Source: Bolinopsis microptera (lineage: Eukaryota > Ctenophora > Tentaculata > Lobata > Bolinopsidae). Taken from it: 64,000 bases of DNA. Location: NCBI RefSeq assembly GCF_026151205.1, contig NC_087079.1, positions 6,234,169 to 6,298,168 on the forward strand, given 5' to 3'. This document shows positions 36,027-47,463 of the stretch, piece after piece. The notes beneath the pieces were generated by a model. That model saw only the letters and a program-made list of their open reading frames with translations. It had not been told where the DNA came from and made no database searches. Position numbers and translations under genes: made by a program. Within the stretch, counting starts at the first letter, position 1. Each line of letters starts with the position of its first letter.

Positions 36027-36114
36027 CAGCTTGGCGAGACAAAACCTTTAGTACCAAATTTATGATATACAAATATCATAAATTTGGTACTAAAAGTTTT
36101 GTCTCGCCAAGCTG
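36027..36114. repeat. Intact foldback element, 88 bp (copy 2)
   Basis: Near-perfect inverted repeat with arms of about 42 bp (CAGCTTGGCGAGACAAAAC outermost) around ACAA. About 95 bp of sequence to its right, absent from copy 1, restores homology near TTATCTCTCGTTTTTG. Confidence 0.9.
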
Positions 36115-36393
36115 AAAACAATCCAGTAAAAATATTTCCGAAATTTATTACGATCCTGTAAATAAAAATCCTGTACAGATATTTTGTCATGACGTTACTT
36201 CATCGTTCTTATCTCCACTTATCTCTCGTTTTTGTTAGTCGTTTAATTATCATTCAACTCGTACTCCCCTTCTCTTTTAAAAGACTCTTCCATTTACAAC
36301 TACAACTCTGCCAGTGCCATCCCTTTGAATATCTTCTGCAGGAACATCAACCTGCCGTATAAATTACAAGTTTCCAGAACCCGGTCACCGCTA

Positions 36394-39062
36394 CAGCTGG
36401 ACGTTCAGCGGTTCAGTTGATGTCCGGACTACTCCAGCTGGACGTTCAGCGGTTCAGTTAATGTCCGGACTACTCCAGCTTGACGTTCAGCGGTTCAGTT
36501 AATGTCCGGACTACTCCAGCTTGACGTGCAGCGGTTCAGTTAATGTCCGGACTACTCCAGCTTGGCGTTCAGCGGTTCAGTTAATGTCCGGACTACTCCA
36601 ACTTGACGTTCAGCAGTTCAGTTAATGTCCGGACTACTCCAGCTTGACGTTCAGCGGTTCAGTTAATGTCCGGACTACTCCAGCTTGACGTTCAGCGGTT
36701 CAGTTAATGTCCGGACTACTCCAGCTTGACGTTCAGCGGTTCAGTTAATGTACGGACTACTCCAGCTTGACGTTCAGCGGTTCAGTTAATGTCCGGACTA
36801 CTCCAGCTTGACGTTCAGCGGTTCAGTTAATGTCCGGACTACTTCAGCTTGACGTTCAGCGGTTCAGTTAATGTCCGGACTACTCCAGCTTGACGTTTAG
36901 CGGTTCAGTTAATGTCCGGACTACTCCAACTTGACGTTCAGCGGTTCAGTTAATGTCCGGACTACTCCAGCTTGACGTTCAGCGGTTCAGTTAATGTCCG
37001 GACTACTCCAGCTTGACGTTCAGTGGTTCAGTTAATGTCCGGACTACTCCAGCTTGACGTTCAGCGGTTCAGTTAATGTACGGACTACTCCAGCTTGACG
37101 TTCAGCGGTTCAGTTAATGTCCGGACTACTTCAGCTTGACGTTCAGCGGTTCAGTTAATGTCCGGACTACTCCAGCTTGACGTTTAGCGGTTCAGTTAAT
37201 GTCCGGACTACTCCAACTTGACGTTCAGCGGTTCAGTTAATGTCCGGACTACTCCAGCTTGACGTTCAGCGGTTCAGTTAATGTCTGGACTACTCCAGCT
37301 TGACGTTTAGCGGTTCAGTTAATGTCCAGACTACTCCAGCTTGACGTTCAGCGGTTCAGTTAATGTCCGGACTACTCCAGCTTGACGTTCAGCGGTTCAG
37401 TTAATGTCCGGACTACTCCAGCTTGACGTGCAGCGGTTCAGTCAATGTCCAGACTACTCCAGCTTGACGTGCAGCGGTTCAGTCAAAGTCCGGACTACTC
37501 CAGCTTGACGTGCAGCGGTTCAGTCAAAGTCGGACTACTCCAGCTTGACGTGCAGCGGTTCAGTTAATGTCCAGACTACTCCAGCTTGACGTGCAGCGGT
37601 TCAGTCAAAGTCTGGACTACTCCAGCTTGACGTTCAGCGGTTCAGTTAATGTCCGGACTACTCCAGCTTGACGTGCAGCGGTCCGGTTAAGTTAATGTCC
37701 GGACTACTCCAGCTTGACGTTCAGCGGTTCAGTTAATGTTCGGACTACTCCAGCTTGGCGTTCAGCGGTTCAGTTAATGTCCGGACTACTCCAGCTTGAC
37801 GTGCAGCGGTTCAGTCAATGTCCGGACTACTCCAGCTTGACGTTCAGCGGTTCAGTCAATGTCCGGACTACTCCAGCTTGACGTTCAGCGGTTCAGTTAA
37901 TGTCCGGACTACTCCAGCTTGACGTTCAGCGGTTCAGTTAATGTCCGGACTACTCCAGCTTGACGTTCAGCGGTTCAGTTAATGTCCGGACTACTCCAGC
38001 TTGACGTTCAGCGGTTCAGTTAATGTCCAGACTACTCCAGCTTGACGTTCAGCGGTTCAGTTAATGTCCGGACTACTCCAGCTTGACGTGCAGCGGTTCA
38101 GTCAATGTCCGAACTACTCCAGCTTGATGTTCATCGGTTCATTCAATGTCCGGACTACTCCAGGTTGGCGTTCAGCGGTTCAGTTAATGTCCGGACTACT
38201 TCAGCTTGACTTTTAGCGGTTCAGTTAATGTCCAGACTACTCCAGCTTGACGTTCAGCGGTTCAGTTAATGTCCGGACTACTCCAGCTTGACGTTCAGCG
38301 GTTCAGTTAATGTCTGGACTACTCCAGCTTGACGTTCAGCGGTTCAGTTAATGTCCGGACTACTCCAGCTTGACGTGCAGCGGTTCAGTTAATGTCCGGA
38401 CTACTCCAGCTTGGCGTTCAGCGGTTCAGTTAATGTCCGGACTACTCCAGCTTGACGTTCAGCGGTTCAGTTAATGTCCGGACTACTCCAGCTTGACGTG
38501 CAGCGGTTCAGTTAATGTCCGGACTACTCCAGCTTGACGTGCAGCGGTTCAGTTAATGTCCGGACTACTTCAGCTTGACGTGCAGCGGTTCAGTTAATGT
38601 CCGGACTACTCCAGCTTGACGTTCAGCGGTTCAGTTAATGTCCAGACTACTCCAGCTTGACGTTCAGCGGTTCAGTTAATGTCCGGACTACTCCAGCTTG
38701 ACGTTCAGCGGTTCAGTTAATGTCCAGACTACTCCAGCTTGACGTTCAGCGGTTCAGTTAATGTCCGGACTACTCCAGCTTGACGTTCAGCGGTTCAGTT
38801 AATGTCCGGACTACTCCAGCTTGACGTTCAGCGGTTCAGTTAATGTCCGGACTACTCCAGCTTGACGTGCAGCGGTTCAGTTAATGTCCGGACTACTCCA
38901 ACTTGACGTTCAGCGGTTCAGTTAATGTCCGGACCACTCCAGCTTGACGTTCAGCGGTTCAGTTAATGTCCGGACTACTCCAGCTTGACGTTCAGCGGTT
39001 CAGTTAATGTCCGGACTACTTCAACTTGACGTTCAGCGGTTCAGTTAACGTCCGGACGACTT
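36394..39062. repeat. 41-bp minisatellite, copy 2 (about 65 units)
   Basis: Same unit as 17427-18463, expanded about 2.6-fold. Runs of units repeat as blocks (for example the series around 36730-36960 recurs around 37070-37260), pointing to multi-unit duplications. A few units carry small indels, such as GCGGTCCGGTTAAGTTAATG near 37678. Confidence 0.97.
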
Positions 39063-39478
39063 CACATTAATTTGTACCGATACTGTCATCGTCAACATAG
39101 CTCCATAAACGGAATAAATAGGTAACTTTTAATTTAAATCCTAGTATTTTACTATTAAATGTCAGTCCATACTTACCAATATTCATTCGGTATCGCTATT
39201 CAAACGGCATTTAAACGGTTCGATCGGACTATAAATTTAATTGTCAGTCGCATATTCGTGGTATTCTTTTGTTGGGAGTTCGATTGTAGCAAGAGTGGAA
39301 TTCGATCATGAAACTTAATTTTTTTGTAATTTACCAACTTAAGTAGTAGTAACTACAAAAATTTATTATGAATTATGATATCAGCCCCACACAGAGATAT
39401 AATAGTTATTATTATTAAAGAAATAACAACAAAAGAAGTATTAAAATAACCTCTGAACACACCCTACTTGGTGTGGTA

Positions 39479-40155
39479 CAGCAGGGTGTCATAATTATTG
39501 GCGCGTAGACAATTTTGCGTAAAATTCTAGCTTACCCAAGCTTTTAGAAACGATCATAACTTGACTTCTGAGGGTCAGTTTCCTATGATGTCTTGATCAT
39601 TCGAGAAATAATCCTTCATACTACAATTCAGTCTAAAAAAGAAGTCCGAAAGAAGTTAAATTTTGTCGATAATCACGACGAAAGAGAAAAATTTGGATTA
39701 TTGAACTTGAAGCCTTTGGCTGCTTCCCCTGAATTCCGGGATGAGTCCGCCTGACTATATTTTATTGCGTCAGTTAGAGGAGAAAGAGAGCTTTTATAAA
39801 ATCTATAGTTTTCTATATGTTTCGCTATTGCCTGAAGAGCTGTGCACTTTAGTCTAAAGAATAATTTCAGAAAAAATTCACCGAAAAAAAATTACACATA
39901 AATCCCTTACTCCTTCGTAAATCTAACCAAGTATGGAATCGACCCTTTAGATAACGGCCTAAATTATGGGTTTTGAGGTACATCAACACAAAATTCTTAA
40001 ATTAAGAAAAAGTTCAGACGATTGTCTACAGACTGGTTTTTGAATTTTGTAATTCCGATATTCAGAAGTAAAGTTATGACCCGTCGAAAAATATTGATTT
40101 CATCATAAAATACACATAAAATTTCAAACACGCCAATAATTCTGACACCCTGCTG
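39479..40155. mobile_element. 677-bp mariner-like MITE in copy 2
   Basis: TIR CAGCAGGGTGTCATAATTAT and its near-exact inverse, flanked by TA (39477-39478, 40156-40157). Absent from copy 1, where TA is single. No transposase frame in the interior. TA duplication and CAG-type ends suggest Tc1/mariner mobilisation in trans. Confidence 0.88.
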
Positions 40156-40464
40156 TAGTACAGAAGCCTAGTTCTTGTTGATTCCTCTCAATATCTGACA
40201 GGAATTACCAGACCAATGATCCGTTGTACTTAATAACAACTTCCTGTGTACAACTCTAGTAACAACCTCCCATAGTCAGCTCCAGTCTGTGAACTAAGAT
40301 CTTAGCAGGGTCCTGTCTATATGGTATTTGGTTGCTTGTAGCGACGTCTCCGCTAGTATAATTAATTAATTAATTAACTGATGTATTAGTTATAAGATGA
40401 CACGTTTAGCTTGTAGCGACGCCTCCTCTTGTATTATGTATAATTAATTAACATATATATTTTT

Positions 40465-40515
40465 ATTAGATTACACGTGTGGTAGTACAGAAACCTACCA
40501 CACGTGTAATCTAAT
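40465..40515. repeat. 21-bp palindrome replacing about 180 bp of copy 1 sequence
   Basis: ATTAGATTACACGTGTGGTAG, a 9-nt loop, then its exact inverse. Copy 1 has only the left arm and continues with about 180 bp that copy 2 lacks. See findings. Confidence 0.9.
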
Positions 40516-40797
40516 ACCTATTAAGCTATCTTAGTCCTAACGAGTTATCAAGCAGTATACTAGTCCCTCAGTATTTGCATCAAGTACGATTATCATTAGA
40601 TATAATACTTAATATACAGAATATATTTGTCTGTCTTAATATTACTATTCATCAACTTTACAATTTGTGTCTTGATGTCATATGTCCCTTACTTTTATAC
40701 TACTGAATATTTTAGCACTAAATTATAAATATGTAGCCCATTCATTTTCCTTGATCTTAACTTTAAATATTTGCAATGTGATATATTAACTAATAAA

Positions 40798-41736
40798 GTT
40801 TAAGGTTATAATATTCATTATGCAGGCTATCTTTATGCGAATAATTTGTCCTTGGTCTCAGGAATTGGCTAAATTAGCACTAAATGGACTATTCAAGTCA
40901 TTTGATTTCCCGTTTTATGATGACCACCAATGTTTAGTTAAAAGGATGAAAATTGTATCTTTAAATTTAAAGTAACCCCTGCGCCTTCAGATTCGCAATT
41001 AAAGAAAATTTTCTGAGGTTACTTCTTTGGTTCTCCTATAATGCACTTGTTTTATATGATCTATTGAAAAATATGACGTTAATCATCTAACAAAGGCACG
41101 AAATGACAATTAACATCAATTTACTCCTTTATAATCTAAATTGTCCCCCACATTCACTATTTGAATCTAGCAGATAGTATCTTTAAAGAGAACAGCACCA
41201 GCTGCACTGTTTAGTATCCCAGTCCCTCGGGTCCGCACTTAGCATGTCAAACTAGACATAGCACGTCAACTTTTGTCTACCTCATCCTCCTCTAACATTA
41301 GCATTACTTTGGCCCGCATTGACAGTGACTTTTTCGTCGTTAAATGTTATAATCGATATGGATAAACCGGTGCTAAAGAATCATATAATATAAACTAATT
41401 AAACAGAAAAATTTCGTCATTTTTCAAATTTTTTAATAAACGATTATACGACTAACAATAAAATGTATTATAAACCCATTCTTGATGAGTTATATGATAC
41501 TTGATATTGGAGAAACTCCTAACAGTACCTTAAACCACGATCTGTGACTGTCTCCAATTATCAGTCATGTGGGATCATGATTTCTCTTTATTCTATAATT
41601 TCTAATATACTCCAGCTTGGCATATGAGCATATCTACACTGTGCCAGCGTATTTAGCGTGGAATTGTGAGATTTATATCATAAATCAATGTTGTGGACAT
41701 AGCCGCATTATTATTATTTAAGGTTCGAATCATAAA
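40798..41736. other. Unique intergenic DNA left of the Polinton-like element
   Basis: No gene, repeat or transposon end recognised between the segmental duplication and the 6-bp target duplication CATAAA (41731-41736). Confidence 0.45.
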
Positions 41737-41864
41737 AGTAGTATGACTATGCCGGGCCAGACTCATTTCGAGAACAGTGGATTTCAGGCGGAAATAGGGC
41801 GGTTTGAAAATCTGACATATAAATTTGTGTGTAAAAAAGGGTGTAATTAGTTTCCGGGTTAACC

Positions 41865-42355
41865 CTAGGTAGCTGGATTGAGTGAGCTTTCCGGGTGTGG
41901 TAACCCTAGTCAACCCTAGCTAGAATGGGAATGTATATTCTCAAAATATTTGCTGTATAGTTCCGGGTTATATAGGATATGTGCAGGAAGTGTGGCCTTG
42001 AAATTTATACTAGGTAGCTGGATTGAGTGAGCTTTCCGGGTGTAGTAACCCTAGTCAACCCTAGCTAGAATGGGAAAGTATATTCTCAAAATATTTGCTG
42101 TATAGTTCCGGGTTATATAGGATATATGCAGGAAGTGTGGCCTTGAAATTTATACTAGGTAGCTGGATTGAGTGAGCTGTCCGGGTGTAGTAACCCTAGT
42201 CAACCCTAGCTAGAATGGGAAAGTATATTCTCAAAATATTTGCTGTATAGTTCCGGGTTATATAGGATATATGCAGGAAGTGTGGCCTTGAAATTTATAC
42301 TAGGTAGCTGGATTGAGTGAGCTGTCCGGGTGTAGTAACCCTAGCAAACTTTAGC
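41865..42355. repeat. 145-bp subterminal repeats, left arm
   Basis: Three full units and a partial one starting CTAGGTAGCTGGATTGAGTG at 41865, 42010, 42155 and 42300, 128 bp inside the element end. Mirrored at 55075-55565. Subterminal arrays often bind transposition or replication proteins; that role is inference here. Confidence 0.93.
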
Positions 42356-42731
42356 TGTGTGCAATTATATTCCTAATAATGTCTGTGCTGTGCTCTAGAT
42401 AAGTAAAATAGTTTCACTTGAAGATATGACTGGCAGTCTGACAAGCCAATCAGGAAGACTAGTCGATATTTTTTCACTCTGGCCCCGGAACTAATTACAT
42501 GAGGACATGACCGGTAGTCTGACAAGCCGATCGGGATATCAATTAACACTTCAATTAACATCCGTGCAGGGTGTTAATTGATACTGGATATTCGGTGCTG
42601 ATAGAGGATGTGTTATATAAACCAAAAATTTTGCAGTTGACATTATCTATTTGCTAATTTGATTGAATTCGCTGCTTGAATTATCAAATCTTGAAACAAC
42701 CGATTGTCAGATTATTTCCCCTTTGGTCGCT

Positions 42732-43430
42732 ATGACAAAGAGCCCTTGTCATTTCGGTCCTTCTACGGACTTTAAGTTCAGTGGTGAATATGATTCAGCC
42801 CTTGCGGAGGTTTCCAAGTCTATTTGGCGTGCTCGGGATAACTATCCTATTAAAGCACTTTTGACTGTGACTGCCTCGAATGGTAACCGCTATGTGTCCA
42901 GTCCCTTGTACGTTCATCAGTTTAAACAGGAGATGATTGATCTTACCTTGAGGAGTAGTATTGATGCTCAACTGGAGCTTGCCGTGATGGATGCGGCATG
43001 TGTAGGCGTGTTCGATAGAATAGATACTACCTCTTATTATTTAAACCTCAGACAGATAAGGGATCCAGGTCATCAGTGCCCGGTGTGTCAGAAATGGTAT
43101 GTACGGAATTTTAAGAGACATGTGGAAGCATGTGGTAAGGGTAAGTGGTTTACAGTTTGCCTTACTCATCCTGATGATTTGGTGACTCATCGTTTGGTAT
43201 GTGAGGGGGATCTTTTCCCATGTCGGGTATGTAGTTTGTTTTTCCAGAGTCGGGAGCTTAGATTGGAGCATGAGACGATCTGCAGAAGACCTGATAGTAG
43301 CGCGACAGCCAGGAACGTGAGACCTAGAGTGGAGACAAGTGAGACAGCTGAAGAGAGTTCCTTGGGAAACCAGACGGTAACCAGTATCACGGCCATAGAT
43401 GGATTATTTCGTACGGAATATTTTAACTGA
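42732..43430 (+). CDS. Zinc-finger protein of the Polinton-like element, left arm
   Basis: A 232-residue frame from the ATG at 42732 (the frame is open 69 nt further up without ATG). It has two C2H2/C2HC-type fingers, C-x2-C-x10-H-x3-C (CPVCQKWYVRNFKRHVEAC) and C-x2-C-x12-H-x3-C (CRVCSLFFQSRELRLEHETI then C), with a degenerate His/Cys pair between them and an acidic tail. It is the longest intact frame in the element. It lies upstream of the polymerase on the same strand, so it could be a separate DNA-binding protein or the severed N-terminal part of the polymerase, which in some family members carries fingers. Function is not established. Confidence 0.6.
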   Translation: MTKSPCHFGPSTDFKFSGEYDSALAEVSKSIWRARDNYPIKALLTVTASNGNRYVSSPLYVHQFKQEMIDLTLRSSIDAQLELAVMDAACVGVFDRIDTTSYYLNLRQIRDPGHQCPVCQKWYVRNFKRHVEACGKGKWFTVCLTHPDDLVTHRLVCEGDLFPCRVCSLFFQSRELRLEHETICRRPDSSATARNVRPRVETSETAEESSLGNQTVTSITAIDGLFRTEYFN

Positions 43431-44400
43431 TAAATTAATTCCGCCGGAATAATTAAAGGTAATTGTGACCATTTTAAAAATCGCACGGAATATTTTAACT
43501 GATAAATTAATTCCGCCGGAATATTTTATCTGATAAATTATTTCCGCCGGAATATTTTAACTGATAAATTAATTCCGCCGGAATATTTTATCTGATAAAT
43601 TAATTCCGCCGGAATATTTTATCTGATAAATTAATTCCGTCGGAATAAACAAAGGTAAATACGATCAGTTAAGAATATTTTATCTAATAAATTATTTCCA
43701 CAGGAATAATTAAAGGCAATTGTGAACATTTTAAAATCGCAGAGAATAAAATATAAACAAATTAAAAGTTAAACTGATGCAGTTTTTAAACAAATAAGTT
43801 AATCAACAATCACAAAGCATAACATCTTAAAACTTAAACAAATTCAATATCAAGGAGCTTTGAAGAAATCGTTTCCCAGATTGACTGATATTATTGAATA
43901 TAATCATGGAACTGGTATAAAGTTCAATTTGGAATTGAAAGTAAACCTCAGCAAGATGGTCACCGGAGACATCGTAGCTAAAACGTTTGATAGCGAGATG
44001 ATACCATTAGAGATGGGAATGGATAATATTTTATCTAATAAATTATTTCCACAGGAATAATTAAAGGCAATTGTGAACCTTTTAAAAATCGCTCGGAATA
44101 TTTTAACTGATAAATTAATTCCGCCGGAATAAATAAAGGTAAATGCGAATAGTTGAGAATACTTTATCTAATAAATTAATTCCACAGGAATAATTAAAGG
44201 CAATTGTGAACATTTTAAAAATCGCACGGAATATTTTATCTGACAAATTAATTCCGCCAGAATATTTTATTTGATAAATTAATTCCGCCGGAATATTTTA
44301 TCTGATAAATTAATTCCGCCGGAATATTTTATTTGATAAATTAATTCCGCCGGAATATTTTATCTGATAAATTAATTCCGCCGGAATTAATAAAGGAAAA
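43430..44400. repeat. Array of 31-bp near-palindromic repeats upstream of polymerase, left arm
   Basis: Units CCGCCGGAATATTTTATCTG followed by ATAAATTAATT at 31-bp spacing (for example 44285 and 44316), mixed with a longer composite unit containing AATTAAAGGCAATTGTGAAC. Each unit is an imperfect inverted repeat centred on TATCTGATA. The short frame 43860-44060 (plus) lies between two sub-arrays; its opposite strand next to 43850 ends in a peptide like the polymerase C-end, so its coding strand is unclear. Mirrored at about 53030-54000. Confidence 0.85.
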
Positions 44401-44429
44401 TGCGAATAGTTAAGATTATCGCTAATCCA

Positions 44430-46626
44430 AATTGTGTTATTTGCAAATGTAAACTTATTAAAGATAAACATCTCGATCACTGTCACTACACTGTAAAGTT
44501 TTAGGTTACACTCATCCACCATGCAACCTAGAACGTCAAACACCAAAGTATTTACCCATTTTCTTTCACAATCTTAAAGGATACGACTCACACATGGTTA
44601 TTGGAGGTATTGCAGATCGTGTTGATGATCCTAGGGATATCTATGTTATCGCCAAGGCTATGGAAACATATACAGCATTCAGCACTAAAAAGTTCAGATT
44701 CATTGACTCATGTGCTCACCTCAACTCCTCTCTAGAGAAACTTGTGTCTAATCTTCATTCGTCAGGACCTGTCGAAGACTTCCTTCAGCAGAAGTTTGGT
44801 TCTGTGGAGCCTGAGAAACTGGAGCTTCTTCTTCGCAAAGGGGTGTACTCATACTCCTACTTCAAGACCTTCGAGACCCTTGAGGAGTCTGAACTAACTC
44901 CTATTACGGCTTTCTTCAATGACCTGAACGATGAACCCTGCTCGGAGGAGGACTATGCTCATGTGCAGAAAGTCTGGGAGGTGTTTGGTTTGGAGAGTCT
45001 CGAGGATCTGGTATATCTCTACATAGCCTCTGATGTCCTACTCCTCGACTCAGTGCTACAACAGTATAGGACAGAGTGTATAAATTCTTATGATCTTGAT
45101 CCTGTTCATTATTACACTGCACCAGGTCTAACATGAGATGCAGGATTAAAGTATACTGAGGTAGAGCTAGAATGATTGGATGATCAGGAAATGTATAATT
45201 TTATCGAGCAGGCTATCCGTGGTGGCATTAGCAACATTACTCATCGCTATGCTAAGGCTAACAATCATAATCTTCCAGACTTTGATCCTTCTAAACCTGA
45301 AAGCTACTTTTCCTATATAGACGCAAACAACGTGTACGGATGGGATATGTGTCATGAGAAGCTTCCTATATCGGGCTACAAGTGGCAGAAACCGGGTAAA
45401 CTTCTCACCATCGACGACATCATGGCTTGGGATCCGAATGGTGACGTGGCTTACTTTTTCAAGTGTAATTATTTACAGATATGAAACCCGAGGATCACGA
45501 AAAAATCCAACGATCTACCTCTATTCCCTGAATCTCTGGTGGTACAGGATAGTATGGTATCAAATGCAACTCGTAAGGCAATGGAGAGGAGAGGGGGTAA
45601 ACTCCGTTGATCCTTCTAAGAAGCTTGCTCCAAACCTCTTTCCTAAGATTAAGCATAAGATTCATGTACGTAGCAGCATTGCAGTATTACATTTCAATCA
45701 GCGGTGTTTCTACCAAGATTCATAGAGTTATAGAATTTAAGCGGTCTGATTGGTTAAGGAAGTACATTGCATTTAACGCCAAAAAACGACAGGAGTCTAC
45801 TTCAGAGTTTGGTAAAGCTTTCTTCAAACTACTGAACAATGCCTTCTTCGGGAAGAGTATGGAGTCGGTGAGACTTAGAGTGAACATCAGACTGATACGG
45901 AACGGCAGGCAACATCGCTTTCAGACTAGTAAACCTGGATTCAAGAGGTTTTGCATTTTCTCTGATAAACTGGTTGGACTAGAACTTGTAAAGCCTGTTA
46001 TCGTGTTAGATAAGCCGATTTATTTAGGAGCAGCTATTTTAAACTTGTCAAAATTGTTAATGTATAGATTCTGGTACGATGCCCTCAAGGTTAAATATAG
46101 TAACATTAAATTATGTATTACGGATACAGATAGTTTCTTATATTGGGTTGAAACTGCCGATCTGCATAAAGACTATCAGGATATGGCCAGTCATTTCGGC
46201 ACTAGTATTTACCCTACTGAGCACCCCCTATTTGATTTAACTAACAAGGCAGTACCGGGCTTAGTGAAAGATGAATTTGCGGGTAAGTTTGCCTCTGAGT
46301 TTTGTGGATTAAGAAGTAAATTATATAACTGTAAAGATCATGAAGCTGATGGTAAGATGGCCACAGCAGGGGTTAAACATAAAGTAGCTAGGCGTCACTT
46401 ATTACATGAGAAATATAAAAGTGTTTTGTTCGGTGGAGAGGAAGTGAGGGTTAACCAAACCGCACTAAGAAGTTAAAATCATACAATGTATACTATTAAG
46501 CAGAGGAAATGTACACTTTCTGCCATTGATAATAAGAGATATATTTTACCAGACTTAGTCACCACTAGAGCTTTAAGACATTGCCTTAACCAGCCTGAAC
46601 TAGACTGTGACATTGATTTTGTTTAA
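44430..46626 (+). pseudogene. polB: Family-B DNA polymerase (Polinton type), broken, left arm
   Basis: Motifs in order: a Cys/His endonuclease-VII-like knot (CVICKC...DHCH) near 44433-44490; Exo II FHNLKGYDSH just before 44594; YSYSYFKTFETL; Exo III YIASDVLLLDSV; motif A DANNVYGWDM near 45320; motif B KLLNNAFFGKSME near 45825; motif C ITDTDSFLYW near 46120; a Lys-rich thumb. Exo I is not seen. Breaks: frame change near 44500, TGA at 45134-45136 and 45173-45175, frame changes between about 45470 and 45680, TAA at 46474-46476, with coding-like sequence continuing to TAA 46624-46626. The catalytic palm residues are kept, but no full enzyme can be made. Pol B of this class copies linear elements by protein priming. 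Confidence 0.88.
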
Positions 46627-46789
46627 GTTTTAAGATGTTATGCTTTGTGATTGTTGATTAACTTATTTGTTTGTTTTTTTAAATTGTAAAATTTCATAAT
46701 TTTATTAGATTGTATATCATTTCAGCTTTATTTATATGATTTTTAAATTGCATCAGTTTAACTTTTAATTTGTTTATATTTTATTCTCT

Positions 46790-47270
46790 GCGATTTTGAT
46801 ATGTTCACAATTGCCTTGAATTATTCCTATGGAATTAATTTGTTAGATTAAATATTCTCAACTATTCGCATTTACCTAAGTTATTTATTCCGGCGGAATT
46901 AATCTATCAGATAAAATATTCCGGCGGAATTAATTTATCAGATAAAATATTCCGGCGGAATTAATTTATCAGAAAAAATATTCCGGCGGAATTAATTTAT
47001 CAGATAAAATATTCCGTGCGATTTTCAAAATGTTCACAAATACCTTTAATTATTCCTGTGGAATTAATTTATTAGATAAAATATTTTCAACTATTCACAT
47101 TTACCTTTATTTCTTCCGGCGGAATTAATTTATCAGATAAAATATTCCGTGCGATTTTTTAAATGATCACAATTGCCTTTAATTATTCCTGTAGAATTAA
47201 TTTATTAGATAAAATATTTTCAACTATTCAAATTTACCTTTAATTATTCCCGTGAAATTTATTTAACTTA
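46790..47270. repeat. Inverted 31-bp repeat array downstream of polymerase, left arm
   Basis: Same repeat family as 43430-44400 but in the opposite orientation (GGAATTAATTTATCAGATAA). Together with 46627-46800, which inverts 43735-43850, this makes a second level of inverted repeats around the polymerase inside each arm. Mirrored at about 50160-50640. Confidence 0.85.
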
Positions 47271-47463
47271 TTTCGAGATTTTACTTTAGATTATTTGCAT
47301 AAGGGAGTTAACTAGGAAATTTCCAAACTGTTTCTTTTAAAAACGGTTCTAGACATTGTTGTTTTATTGTATAACAAGAAATACAAATTTTAAGATAATT
47401 GAAAATCAAAATATATAACATCATAAATATTAACGGCAACTAAAAAATATCACATATCAGTCT

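Larger units (their letters stand above)
21053..40797. repeat. Tandem segmental duplication, copy 2 (19.7 kb with later insertions)
   Basis: Colinear with 12032-21042. The extra length is explained by the Mutator-like insertion (24206-34455), the mariner-like MITE (39479-40155) and growth of the 41-bp array (36394-39062), minus the LINE of copy 1 and two replaced segments (12955-13645 versus 21990-22350; about 20570-20750 versus the palindrome at 40465-40515). By eye the copies differ by a few percent in non-repeat parts. Confidence 0.92.

Noticed and set aside
42373-42561. 62-codon frame repeated in mirror at 54869-55057
   Set aside because: Repeated because of the palindrome; no motif, and it overlaps an internal imperfect duplication of non-coding type.
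45134-45175. Two in-frame TGA codons in the polymerase, one at a position usually Trp, hinting at TGA read as Trp
   Set aside because: TGG is used for Trp throughout the same gene and the zinc-finger ORF, and frame changes plus a TAA also break the gene. Simple decay is the better explanation.
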